The translations under genes and the position numbers were made by a program. From Variovorax paradoxus (lineage in GTDB: Bacteria > Pseudomonadota > Gammaproteobacteria > Burkholderiales > Burkholderiaceae_C), in NCBI RefSeq assembly GCF_018614915.1, contig NZ_JAGGNU010000082.1, positions 1-55,444 of the forward strand: a stretch of DNA of 55,444 bases, written 5' to 3'. A model generated the notes under the pieces. It searched no databases. It worked only from the letters and a program-made list of their open reading frames with translations, and had not been told where the DNA came from. Positions within the stretch are counted from its first letter, which is position 1; each line of letters opens with the position of its first letter. Positions 35,432 through 43,518 of the stretch are shown here, in pieces.

Positions 35432-38089
35432 TCAGGCCTCGCCCGAACTGCCGGTCGACAAACTTCTCCTGTACCAGGCAGCGGCCTGCCCTCGCGAGCT
35501 CAGATCCAGCCTGTCGAGAATCCGGGCCACGTGCCGCTTGACGGTATGCGGGCTGAGGTCGAGCGCGCGTGCGATCAGCTTGTTGCTTTCGCCGGCCGCA
35601 AGCCGTTCCAGCACTTCCAGTTCGCGCGCGCTCAGGCTTTTGGATTCCTGTTGCGCCACCCGCGGTTCCGCCTTGCGATCGCCCCGAAGCTCGCGTGTGA
35701 ACTGCGCCCATTCCTTGAGCATGGCGACCGCGTGGGGCGGTGCGGCGGAACCCCATGAAGCGCGCGCGAGTTCTGCGATGGCACTGGCTCCAGGCGGGAG
35801 GATGTCGCCGATTTCACCCGTGGTCGAGATGCGCTCCACCACGGGCCGCAGCATCTCCCATGCTTGCGGCATCCGCTGCTCGCGCAATTCCACCCTCGCG
35901 AGAAGAATCCGGATGCCGGAATCCATGCCCATCCGGTCCACCGCAGGCGAGCTCGGCAAGATCGGGAGCATCAGCGCACGCACCTCGTCGAGCCGCCCTT
36001 CGCCGTAGGCGAGAAGCGCCTTGCAGCCTCGTCGCAAGGGTTGCAGGTGGGGTCGTTCGGCGACGCCCCGGTTCGCCTCCAGGGTCGTCAGCGCCCGCCG
36101 CAGCGCCTCCTCGTCTTCCAGCATGATCGCCGTCACCAGGATGATCGAGAGGCATCGCATGAGGACGTCATCGGAAAGGCGCGACACGGGTGCATGGGAG
36201 GGCAGTGCCTGCCATGCCTCGTAGACGCCCTGCCGATCGCCCCGCATGCCATGGCAGGCGGCTTTCAGGTGCAGCATCGGAATGCGCAGGCTGTCGGGCA
36301 GCGCGAACCAGTTGCTGTCGTCCTGCACGCGGCGCAGCCAGCGGTCCGCCTCGTCGATCCGGCCTCGCCACAGCAGCAGCCACGCGTCGATCAGGCTGAC
36401 GGCCGCCTGCAGCAGCGCATTCTCGTCGCCGGCCGCACGCTGCGCGCCTTGCACGAAGCGCCGCAATTGCGCGTTGAGCCCCACTCTGCCCACAAGGACG
36501 TACACCCGTGGAACGCAGCGATACCAGAGGTCGGCCGGCGCAACGTCCTCCAGCAGATCGACCAGGCGGCCAAGATGCTCGGCAGGCCCCAGCGGCGGGC
36601 CGCTGTAGCCAGTGTCCCAGTAGCCGAACAGCTCACTGAGCGCCGCGACGTCCAGATCCATGGCACGGCTGCGCACCGTCGCGGAGAGTTGCCGAGCCTC
36701 GTCGATGCGGCCGAGGAACAACAGCGCGAGCGCCTCGAAGGCGCGTGCGCGCTGTGCCTCGGCAGAGCGGCCCAACGCGTCGAAGCCGCACGCGGCGCGG
36801 TGCATCGTCTGCTGCACGACGGCATCCTCGTACTGGTGCCACGCGCACAATCCGCCCGCGTACGCGAGCTGAGGCGAGCGGGCACGCTCCTCGTCGGGAA
36901 ACTGGTCGATCAAGCGCAGGACATGCGCGTTGTCGCCGTTCGCCAGCATGAGCGACACGAGCCCGGCGAGGACTTCCTCCGCTTCGTTCCAGGCGCCGGC
37001 GCGCAGCAGCAGATTCACCTTGCGCACCGGATCGCTCTCCCCTTGCGCGGCGCGGCACAGCAGCGCAGGGATCTCGTCGGCGTGAGCGCGCCGCAGCCGC
37101 TCTTCGAGAAAGTCGCGAAACAGCTCATGCAGGCGAAGCGTGAACTCCTCGCCATCCAGCACCGAAACGAACATCGCGCGCCGTTCGAGCTCGTCCAGCA
37201 GTTCTGCAGCGCGCGGGCTCCCGCTGACGGCCATGCACCGCGCGGCGGTCAGTTCCTGCAGCACCGAGCAGCGCATGAGGAACTCGCGCAGCTCGGGGGC
37301 CATCTGGTCGAAGACCTCGCTGGTCAGGTAGTCGAAGAGATGGCGCCGGCTCCATCGTTCGGCGCTCGCGGCCCTGGACGAAGCGCCCGTCTCGGTCAGG
37401 CTCAATGTCAGGCCGGCCGCCCAGCCTTGCGTGCGGGCCAGCAGGCGGCTGGCCGCAGCGGCATCGATTTCATTGCCGCTTGTCCTGGAAAGACTCTGGA
37501 CTTCCTCGAGGGAAAAGCTCAACTCGGCCTGGCCGAGTTCCCAAAGTTCCCGCCGCGCGCGAAGCTTTGCCAATGCGAGCGTTGGCCTGACGCGCGTGGC
37601 GATCGCCACGGTCCAGTTCTGCGGCAGCCGATCGAGCATCAAGTCCAGGAATTCGAACAGGCGCGCATCCACGACGCAGTGCAGGTCGTCCAGTGCGATC
37701 ACGCCATGCGAGACAGGCGTCGCGCCCAGCGCGTTCACCAGCTCGTCCACCGCCGCGCGCACGCCGTGCTCGTGCGAGCTGAGTCTCGAAAGCGCATCGG
37801 GCGCCACCCGCCAGGGCAGATCGTAGGGCTCCAGCGCTTCTGCCAGGCAGGCCAACAGGCGAGGCAGATCGTCATGCTCGTCGACGGTCACCCAGGCCAC
37901 TGCGCAACCCCCGGGCAGTCGCATCAGCTGTCGCGACAAGGCAGCCGTCTTGCCGTAGCCCGCCGGCGCAAGCAGCAGGACCAGGCGTTGTTCCAGCAAC
38001 GCGGCACCGAGCTTTCGATCGAGTGCCTCACGCTCGATCAAACCCATCCTGAATTGGGGGAGCCGGATCTTCGGTCGTGCAAAAGTCAT
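35432..38089 (-). CDS. MalT-type (LAL) LuxR family transcriptional regulator, copy 1
   Basis: An 885-residue ATP-binding regulator. The N-terminus MTFARPKIRLPQFRMGLIER leads to Walker A APAGYGKT (residues 41-48) and a Walker B-like ALDDLHC near 152-158 of a signal-transducing ATPase. A long helical TPR-like middle follows, and a LuxR helix-turn-helix at the end (LSARELEVLERLAAGESNKLIARALDLSPHTVKRHV). Such proteins respond to a small ligand plus ATP. It is clearly paralogous to the gene at 39908; a solute-binding protein lies between them on the other strand. Confidence 0.88.
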   Translation of the reverse strand: MTFARPKIRLPQFRMGLIEREALDRKLGAALLEQRLVLLLAPAGYGKTAALSRQLMRLPGGCAVAWVTVDEHDDLPRLLACLAEALEPYDLPWRVAPDALSRLSSHEHGVRAAVDELVNALGATPVSHGVIALDDLHCVVDARLFEFLDLMLDRLPQNWTVAIATRVRPTLALAKLRARRELWELGQAELSFSLEEVQSLSRTSGNEIDAAAASRLLARTQGWAAGLTLSLTETGASSRAASAERWSRRHLFDYLTSEVFDQMAPELREFLMRCSVLQELTAARCMAVSGSPRAAELLDELERRAMFVSVLDGEEFTLRLHELFRDFLEERLRRAHADEIPALLCRAAQGESDPVRKVNLLLRAGAWNEAEEVLAGLVSLMLANGDNAHVLRLIDQFPDEERARSPQLAYAGGLCAWHQYEDAVVQQTMHRAACGFDALGRSAEAQRARAFEALALLFLGRIDEARQLSATVRSRAMDLDVAALSELFGYWDTGYSGPPLGPAEHLGRLVDLLEDVAPADLWYRCVPRVYVLVGRVGLNAQLRRFVQGAQRAAGDENALLQAAVSLIDAWLLLWRGRIDEADRWLRRVQDDSNWFALPDSLRIPMLHLKAACHGMRGDRQGVYEAWQALPSHAPVSRLSDDVLMRCLSIILVTAIMLEDEEALRRALTTLEANRGVAERPHLQPLRRGCKALLAYGEGRLDEVRALMLPILPSSPAVDRMGMDSGIRILLARVELREQRMPQAWEMLRPVVERISTTGEIGDILPPGASAIAELARASWGSAAPPHAVAMLKEWAQFTRELRGDRKAEPRVAQQESKSLSARELEVLERLAAGESNKLIARALDLSPHTVKRHVARILDRLDLSSRGQAAAWYRRSLSTGSSGEA

Positions 38090-38099
38090 TCGCGTCAGG

Positions 38100-38160
38100 G
38101 CGGTGCAGTGTGCCGCTCGCGCAAGCGCGGCGACTGGATTTTGGTTCGCGCGAAGATCAT
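38100..38160 (-). pseudogene. Remnant N-terminus of a third LAL regulator, or a leader ORF
   Basis: Read on the minus strand from the ATG at 38160, the frame gives MIFARTKIQSPRL, nearly identical to MTFARTKIQPPRF at the start of the copy-2 LAL gene. It then diverges and stops after 20 residues, about ten bases before the start of LAL copy 1. A TATAGT -10 box (38231-38236, minus) with TTGTGA 16 bases ahead stands upstream, and copy 2 has the same ACTATA (plus strand) at a similar distance. It is either a deletion scar or a short ORF now leading the copy-1 transcript. Confidence 0.6.
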
Positions 38161-38328
38161 GAGACCTCGATTTCTCTCGCCGTGCTGGCGACCGAGCTGA
38201 GCTGCCGCGAATCGGCGCCTCGGCAAAGGCACTATAGGTCGGTTGGCCGCCCTCACAAAGTCGCTGGACGCATGGGATGGTCAGGTCGGAAAATGGCCCC
38301 CCGAACCGAGACCAGCAGGAGGCGCCGC

Positions 38329-39900
38329 GTGCGATTCAAGACCCTCTGGATGGGCAGCGCCCTTGCCCTCCTTTGCTCGTCCGCCACGGCCCTGACCCTG
38401 CGCGTCGCGAACCTCGGCGACGCGCTCTCGATGGACCCGCATTCGTCGAGCGAAGGGCTGCAGATGAGCCTTCTCTCCAACATCTACGAAACCCTGGTCA
38501 CCCGCGACAAGCAAATGGCCTTGGCGCCGGCACTGGCGACCGCGTGGGAGCAGGTGACGCCGACCGTCTGGCGCTTTCAGCTGCGCAAGGGCGTGAGGTT
38601 CCACGACGGCTCGCCGTTCACGGCCGAGGACGCCGTCTTCAGTTTCGAGCGCGCCAACGACCCTGGCGCGGACCTGCGCAACACGGCGATCAAACAGGTC
38701 CGCAAGGTCGCCGAAGCCGCCATCGAGATCGAAACGCACGAGCCGCGGCCCATCCTGCCGGACGAAGTCACGGTCGTTTTCATCGTGAGCAAGCGATGGT
38801 GCGAGGAAAACAAGGCACTGAAGCCGGCCGACCTTCGGCGCGGCATCGAGAACAGCTCCCGCTTCCGAACCAACGGCACCGGTCCGTTTCGGCTGAAGGA
38901 GCGGCAGCCGGCGTTCCGCACGGTGCTTGCGCGCAATACCAATTACTGGGATTTGCTCGAAAGCAATCTCGACGAGGTGGTTTTCACGCCGCTCCCGCAC
39001 GACGCATCGCGCATCGCGGCGCTGCTTTCGGGTGCGATCGACCTGATGGAGCCGGTGCCGCTGCAGCAGATCGACCGCATCAAGGCCGCGGGCGGCTTCA
39101 CCGTGCTGCAGGGCCCGGAGCTGCGCACCATCTTCCTCGGGATGGACCAGAAGCGCGACGAGCTGCTGTTCAGCAACGTCAAGGGCAGGAACCCCTTCAA
39201 GGACCGTCGGGTGCGGCAGGCGGTCTACCAGGCCATCGACGTAGAGACGATCAGGTCGCAGGTCATGCGCAATGCCGCGGTTCCCGCGGGCCTGATGGTC
39301 GCGCCAGGCATCCGCGGCTTCCAGCCCGACATGAACGCCCGCCTGCCGCACGATCCGGCAGCCGCCAGGAGACTGCTGGCCGAGGCCGGCTACCCGAAGG
39401 GCTTCGAAGTCGGCATGCAGTGCCCGAACGACCGCTACGTCAACGACGCGGCCATCTGCCAGGCGGTGGCGGCCCAGTTGGCCCGCGTCGGCATCGATGT
39501 CAGCCTGCGAACGGAAACCAAGAGCATTTTTCAGCCGCGACTGCTGCGGCGCGACCTCAGCTTCTATCTGTGGGGCTTTGCACCGGGCGCGATGGACGCC
39601 CAGATCGTGATGGAAGCCACCATGGCCACGCCGGACGGAAGCTTCCGCGGTCGAACGAACGGGGGTGGCTACAGCAATCCCAGGATCGACGAGCTGACGC
39701 GCAGGATCGCCGCTGAAGTCGACTCGAAGCAGCGCAACGAGATGATCCGCGAAGCCTTCCGGATCCACCAGGAAGACGTCGGCCATATCCCCTTGCATCA
39801 ACAAGCGCTCGCCTGGGCCTTCAGCGACCGTGTGGCCGAGGTGGTGCAGTTGCCTAGCAACTACATGCGCTTCAAGTGGATTTCGCTCAAGTCTCCATGA
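38329..39900 (+). CDS. ABC transporter substrate-binding protein (peptide/opine type, family 5)
   Basis: A 523-residue periplasmic receptor. The GTG at 38329 is chosen because AGGAGG sits six bases upstream and the product begins with a clean signal peptide (RFKTLWMGSALALLCSSATA). ATGs at 38272 and 38293 would give an arginine-rich extension. Family marks include LTLRVANLGDALSMDPHSS, LRKGVRFHDGSPFTAEDAVFSFERA and the NPFKDRRVRQAVYQAID motif of DppA/OppA proteins. No permease or ATPase gene is nearby. It is enclosed by two paralogous LAL regulators, which may sense its ligand. Confidence 0.9.
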   Translation: MRFKTLWMGSALALLCSSATALTLRVANLGDALSMDPHSSSEGLQMSLLSNIYETLVTRDKQMALAPALATAWEQVTPTVWRFQLRKGVRFHDGSPFTAEDAVFSFERANDPGADLRNTAIKQVRKVAEAAIEIETHEPRPILPDEVTVVFIVSKRWCEENKALKPADLRRGIENSSRFRTNGTGPFRLKERQPAFRTVLARNTNYWDLLESNLDEVVFTPLPHDASRIAALLSGAIDLMEPVPLQQIDRIKAAGGFTVLQGPELRTIFLGMDQKRDELLFSNVKGRNPFKDRRVRQAVYQAIDVETIRSQVMRNAAVPAGLMVAPGIRGFQPDMNARLPHDPAAARRLLAEAGYPKGFEVGMQCPNDRYVNDAAICQAVAAQLARVGIDVSLRTETKSIFQPRLLRRDLSFYLWGFAPGAMDAQIVMEATMATPDGSFRGRTNGGGYSNPRIDELTRRIAAEVDSKQRNEMIREAFRIHQEDVGHIPLHQQALAWAFSDRVAEVVQLPSNYMRFKWISLKSP

Positions 39901-39907
39901 AGCGGCG

Positions 39908-42550
39908 TCAGGGAGCGCGGATTTCGGCCGGCATGTGCCTGTGATACCAGGCCGCCGCCTCGCCGCGCGAGTCCAGGTCCAGGCGGTCGAGGATGCGCGC
40001 CACGTGGCGCTTGACGGTGTGCGGGCTCAGGTCGAGCGCACGGGCGATCAGCTTGTTGCTCTCGCCCGTTGCGATGCAGGCCAGCACTTCAAGTTCGCGC
40101 GTGCTCAACGGGGACGATGCCGTGGCTTGGGTTGCCGCCGGATGGAGCGCTGCGGGCCTTTCCCCCACCTGCGCCTCCCGCGAAAGCTGAGCCCAGCGCT
40201 GCAACTCGGCCACCCCTTCAGCGGATGCATGTGCACCCCACGGGGCGTTGGCCAGTTCCTTCAGCGAACTCAATCCGCAAATCAGCACGCTGCCGATTTC
40301 TTCCGAGTCGCGCATCCCGTCGACGAGCGGTGCCACGGCCTGCCATGCGGCGGCCGGCGATCCCAGGCGATGCGTCGCGATCGCGAGGTGGACGCGCACC
40401 ATGCCGTCGAGGCCGAAGCGGTCGACGTCGCTGGATGTCTTGACCGATTCGCGCAGCAGCAAGGCGGCTTCCTCGTTCCTCTGCTGGCTCAGCGCCAGTC
40501 TGGCCTGCAACACCTCTTTGAACGGCTTCCAGAAGGATCCATGCATCGCCGCATCGTCTTCCCAAACGCCGAGCACCCTGACGACAGCATCCCACTCGCC
40601 CACCGCGGCGTTGCAAATGCCTTTCGCAGCGAGGACTTTCCTATAGAGCGGAGGAAAAAAATCATTCTTCTCTTCGGCTGCGGCCCGGATGGTTTCGCGA
40701 TCGCCTCGCATCGCAGCGCACAGCGATCTGAGTACCCAAGGATTGGGATGCCTCTTGACGCGGCCTCCCAGCCAGTGCTCGTCGGCCTCCAACTGCTGCA
40801 ACCCGGACTCCAGCTCGCCGAAACGGCCCTGCCACAGCGACAACGACACTTCGGCAACACGAATCACTGATTGCAGCCGGCCAAAATTGTGGTCCGCGGC
40901 AACGATCGAAGCGGCGAAGATGATTCGCTGCGCCGGGGCGCGAATGCCACGCCGACCCATCATCATTTCCATCCATGGAAAACACTGGTGCCATAGGGCT
41001 GGCGGCGCTTTCTCCAGAAGGAGGCCCAACTGGTTCAGATGTTGACCGGGCGACTCCGCCGGGCCGTTGATCATCGTGTCCCAAAGTGCGGCGAACTCCA
41101 TGGCCAACCTTGTTTCCAGGTCGACGGGGAGATCGCCGATCGTCGCCAGCAGCATGCGGCCTCGCGCCTGATTCTTGAAGGCGATCGCGCCCACCGCTTC
41201 GGCCGCGCGTGCCCGCTGCGCAGCCTGCAGCTCGCCTTTTCGTTCGAACCCGATCGCCGCGCGACTCATTTCCTCGCACATGGAACTGAATTGGAGCACC
41301 AACCATGCACAGAGTCCGCGCAGATAGGCCAATTGCGGCGAACGACTTCGTGCATCGGCCGGAAACTGCTCGATGAGGCGAAGCACCTGCGATCCGTCTC
41401 CCTTCGCCAGCATGTAGGCCGTCGCCCGGGCCAGCGCCTGTTCGGCTTCTTCCCAGGCGCCTGCGCGCAGCAGCAGGTTCACCTTGCGCACCGTGTCGGC
41501 TTCGCCCCGCGCGGCAAGTTGCAGCAAGGTCGGCAGTTCGTCGCCATGTTCGCGCCGCAGCCGGTCTTCCAGAAAGTCACGGAACAGGTCGTGCAGCCGC
41601 AGCGTGAGCTCCTCGCTGTCGAGCACCGAGACGAACAAGCCGCGCCGCTCGATCTCGTCCAGCAGATCGGCCGCACGCGGATTGCCACTGACCGTGGCGC
41701 AGCGGCTCGCCGTCAGCTCCGGCAGCACGGAGCAGCGCATCAGGAACTCGCGCAGCTCTGCGCTCATCTCCTCGAATACCTCGCTCGCAAGGTAGTCGAA
41801 CAGGTGCCGCTGGCTCAGCCGACTGTCGGATGCGGCCGCCGGCCCGGCCGCCGTGCTCAAGCTTAGGCAGATCCCGGCGGCCCAGCCCTGGGTGCGCTCG
41901 TGCAGTTGTCTCGCCACTTCCGCGCCGTCGTCCAGCCTCAGAGGTTCGCACAGACGCTGGACTTCGTCCCGGCTGAAACCCAAGTCGGCCTGCCCGAATT
42001 CGGCCAGCTCGCGCTGGCCACGCAGACGCGCCACGGAAAATGGCGGCGCGGTTCGCGTCGCCATGGCCAGCGTCCAATGCTGCGGCAGACCTTCCACCAA
42101 TTCTTCGAGAAAGTCGAACACGCGGGTGTCCGCGACGCTGTGCACGTCGTCCAGGGCGATGACGCCATGCTCGACCGGCATCGCGTCCAAGGTATTGACG
42201 AATTCGCTGACCACCGGGCGTAGCCCGCTCTCCTGCAGCATGGCCCCCGCCAGCGCTTCGGGCGCCACCCGCCAGGGCGGGTCGTGCGGCTCCAGCGCGG
42301 CGGTCAGGCAGGCCAGAAAGCGCTCCAAGTCGTCCTGCTCGTCCGCCGTGACCCAGGCGGTCGCGCAGCCTGCGGGCAACAGGGAAAGCTGGCGCGACAG
42401 GGCGGCCGTCTTGCCGTAGCCGGCCGACGCCATCAGCAGGACCAGGCGGCGGCCGAGCAATGCCGCGCCGAGCTTGCGCTCCAGTTCGCCACGCTCGATC
42501 AGGCCGACACGGAAGCGCGGCGGCTGGATCTTGGTTCGGGCAAAAGTCAT
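39908..42550 (-). CDS. MalT-type (LAL) LuxR family transcriptional regulator, copy 2
   Basis: An 880-residue paralogue of the gene at 35432: MTFARTKIQPPRFRVGLIER start, Walker A ASAGYGKT (41-48), Walker B region ALDDVHS, helical middle, and C-terminal LuxR helix-turn-helix (LSTRELEVLACIATGESNKLIARALDLSPHTVKRHV). The ends and beginnings of the two copies are the most alike; the middle, expected to bind the signal, differs more. ATG at 42550 is set by this alignment; upstream in-frame codons to 42742 do not match. It converges on the solute-binding protein gene with seven bases between the stops. Confidence 0.88.
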   Translation of the reverse strand: MTFARTKIQPPRFRVGLIERGELERKLGAALLGRRLVLLMASAGYGKTAALSRQLSLLPAGCATAWVTADEQDDLERFLACLTAALEPHDPPWRVAPEALAGAMLQESGLRPVVSEFVNTLDAMPVEHGVIALDDVHSVADTRVFDFLEELVEGLPQHWTLAMATRTAPPFSVARLRGQRELAEFGQADLGFSRDEVQRLCEPLRLDDGAEVARQLHERTQGWAAGICLSLSTAAGPAAASDSRLSQRHLFDYLASEVFEEMSAELREFLMRCSVLPELTASRCATVSGNPRAADLLDEIERRGLFVSVLDSEELTLRLHDLFRDFLEDRLRREHGDELPTLLQLAARGEADTVRKVNLLLRAGAWEEAEQALARATAYMLAKGDGSQVLRLIEQFPADARSRSPQLAYLRGLCAWLVLQFSSMCEEMSRAAIGFERKGELQAAQRARAAEAVGAIAFKNQARGRMLLATIGDLPVDLETRLAMEFAALWDTMINGPAESPGQHLNQLGLLLEKAPPALWHQCFPWMEMMMGRRGIRAPAQRIIFAASIVAADHNFGRLQSVIRVAEVSLSLWQGRFGELESGLQQLEADEHWLGGRVKRHPNPWVLRSLCAAMRGDRETIRAAAEEKNDFFPPLYRKVLAAKGICNAAVGEWDAVVRVLGVWEDDAAMHGSFWKPFKEVLQARLALSQQRNEEAALLLRESVKTSSDVDRFGLDGMVRVHLAIATHRLGSPAAAWQAVAPLVDGMRDSEEIGSVLICGLSSLKELANAPWGAHASAEGVAELQRWAQLSREAQVGERPAALHPAATQATASSPLSTRELEVLACIATGESNKLIARALDLSPHTVKRHVARILDRLDLDSRGEAAAWYHRHMPAEIRAP

Positions 42551-42804
42551 CGGAACTTGCTGTCGGCCCTGCCGCTGGCGCACCCGGAAGGCGGCCTCGG
42601 TTCGAGGCTTGGCCGGACTATAAGACCGCGCACCATGCCATGTCGCAAATTTGTATCGCCAGCGCGGACACCGGGACCCCGACCGGCGCGCCGTTGGCCC
42701 GAAATTGGCTCCCCGACGCACTAGGCAGGTGCAAGCTGGCACGGAACACTGGAGGCCTCGGCCGTCGCCGCCGCACGAATAACCACAACAAGCTCCCAGT
42801 CATC

Positions 42805-43164
42805 ATGCACGTCATCGACCACTCCACCCTGCCCCGCCTGTACGGCGCCGGCCGGCAACGCTTTGCCGCCGCCAGCCGGCAACTGGGGGCCATATCGGTC
42901 GAAGTCTGGGTCGAGATGCTCGAAGCCAATGCACGCGCGGAACTGATGCCGCACGGCATCGAGCGCGTCGTGATGGTGCTGGCGGGCCACGGCAACCTCC
43001 ACGTCGACGGCGCGCCGCAGCGCTTTCACGCACCATGCAGCCTGATGCTGCCCGCAGGCGCCGAATGCGAGGTGATCAACATCGGCGCCGAATCGATGCA
43101 ACTGGTCGTCACCTTCCTGGCCCAGCCTGCGCCTGCAGCCGTTGGCCCATCGCCAGTCGACTGA
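42805..43164 (+). CDS. Small cupin-domain protein
   Basis: A 119-residue single cupin (VEVWVEMLEANARAELMPHGIERVVMVLAGHGNLHVDG...PCSLMLPAGAECEVINIG). The first metal motif is partial: the usual HxH is replaced by PHGIERV and a later GHGNLHV, so metal binding is uncertain. Frame upstream remains open to 42460, but it covers the copy-2 LAL start and is not likely coding. Role unknown; it may bind a small ligand. Confidence 0.75.
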   Translation: MHVIDHSTLPRLYGAGRQRFAAASRQLGAISVEVWVEMLEANARAELMPHGIERVVMVLAGHGNLHVDGAPQRFHAPCSLMLPAGAECEVINIGAESMQLVVTFLAQPAPAAVGPSPVD

Positions 43165-43271
43165 TTGGCTCCTCCGGGCGATGTGGCTTTTGCCGTCGCC
43201 GCGAATACTTCCTCCATGCGCAAGAACGGATATCCCATCCGGCAACCCGCGCCATTTGCCTGGAGATTGCC

Positions 43272-43496
43272 ATGATTTCTATCACCGCCGCATTGACAAA
43301 GGAAGACAACTTCCCGTTCCATCAAGACAACACCGCGCCCCGTGAAGCGTCCGGCATCCTCTACGCGGTCCGCAGACGCTTGCGCCGCACCTGGCTCAGG
43401 CTTTCATGGCGCGCCCAGACGCTCACGTTCGGCCTCATGATGATCGTGACGAGTTTCGGTCTCTCGATGCTGGTGGCGTTCCTGGGCAGCCTTTGA
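43272..43496 (+). CDS. Small single-pass membrane protein, hypothetical
   Basis: A 74-residue protein. The first 45 residues are polar with an arginine-rich patch (VRRRLRRTWLRLSWRAQ), followed by one hydrophobic helix (TFGLMMIVTSFGLSMLVAFLG). A GGAGA ribosome site lies seven bases ahead of the ATG. It ends 23 bases before the stop of the convergent CoA-transferase gene. No family recognised. Confidence 0.6.
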   Translation: MISITAALTKEDNFPFHQDNTAPREASGILYAVRRRLRRTWLRLSWRAQTLTFGLMMIVTSFGLSMLVAFLGSL

Positions 43497-43518
43497 CGAG
43501 CTGCCCGCGCGCAGCCGC

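Noticed and set aside
35864..38200. Plus-strand open frame of 778 codons opposite LAL copy 1
   Set aside because: No domain is recognisable, and the minus strand has a complete ATPase and LuxR domain.
42737..42754. Possible sigma-54 promoter (TGGCAC...CTGG) before the cupin gene
   Set aside because: The -24 GG is present, but the -12 element is TGG instead of TGC at the required spacing.
42551..42804. Coding extension of LAL copy 2 up to 42742 or of the cupin frame from 42460
   Set aside because: The paralogue alignment fixes the LAL start at 42550, and the upstream residues match no family; the 254-base spacer holds only promoter-like sequence.
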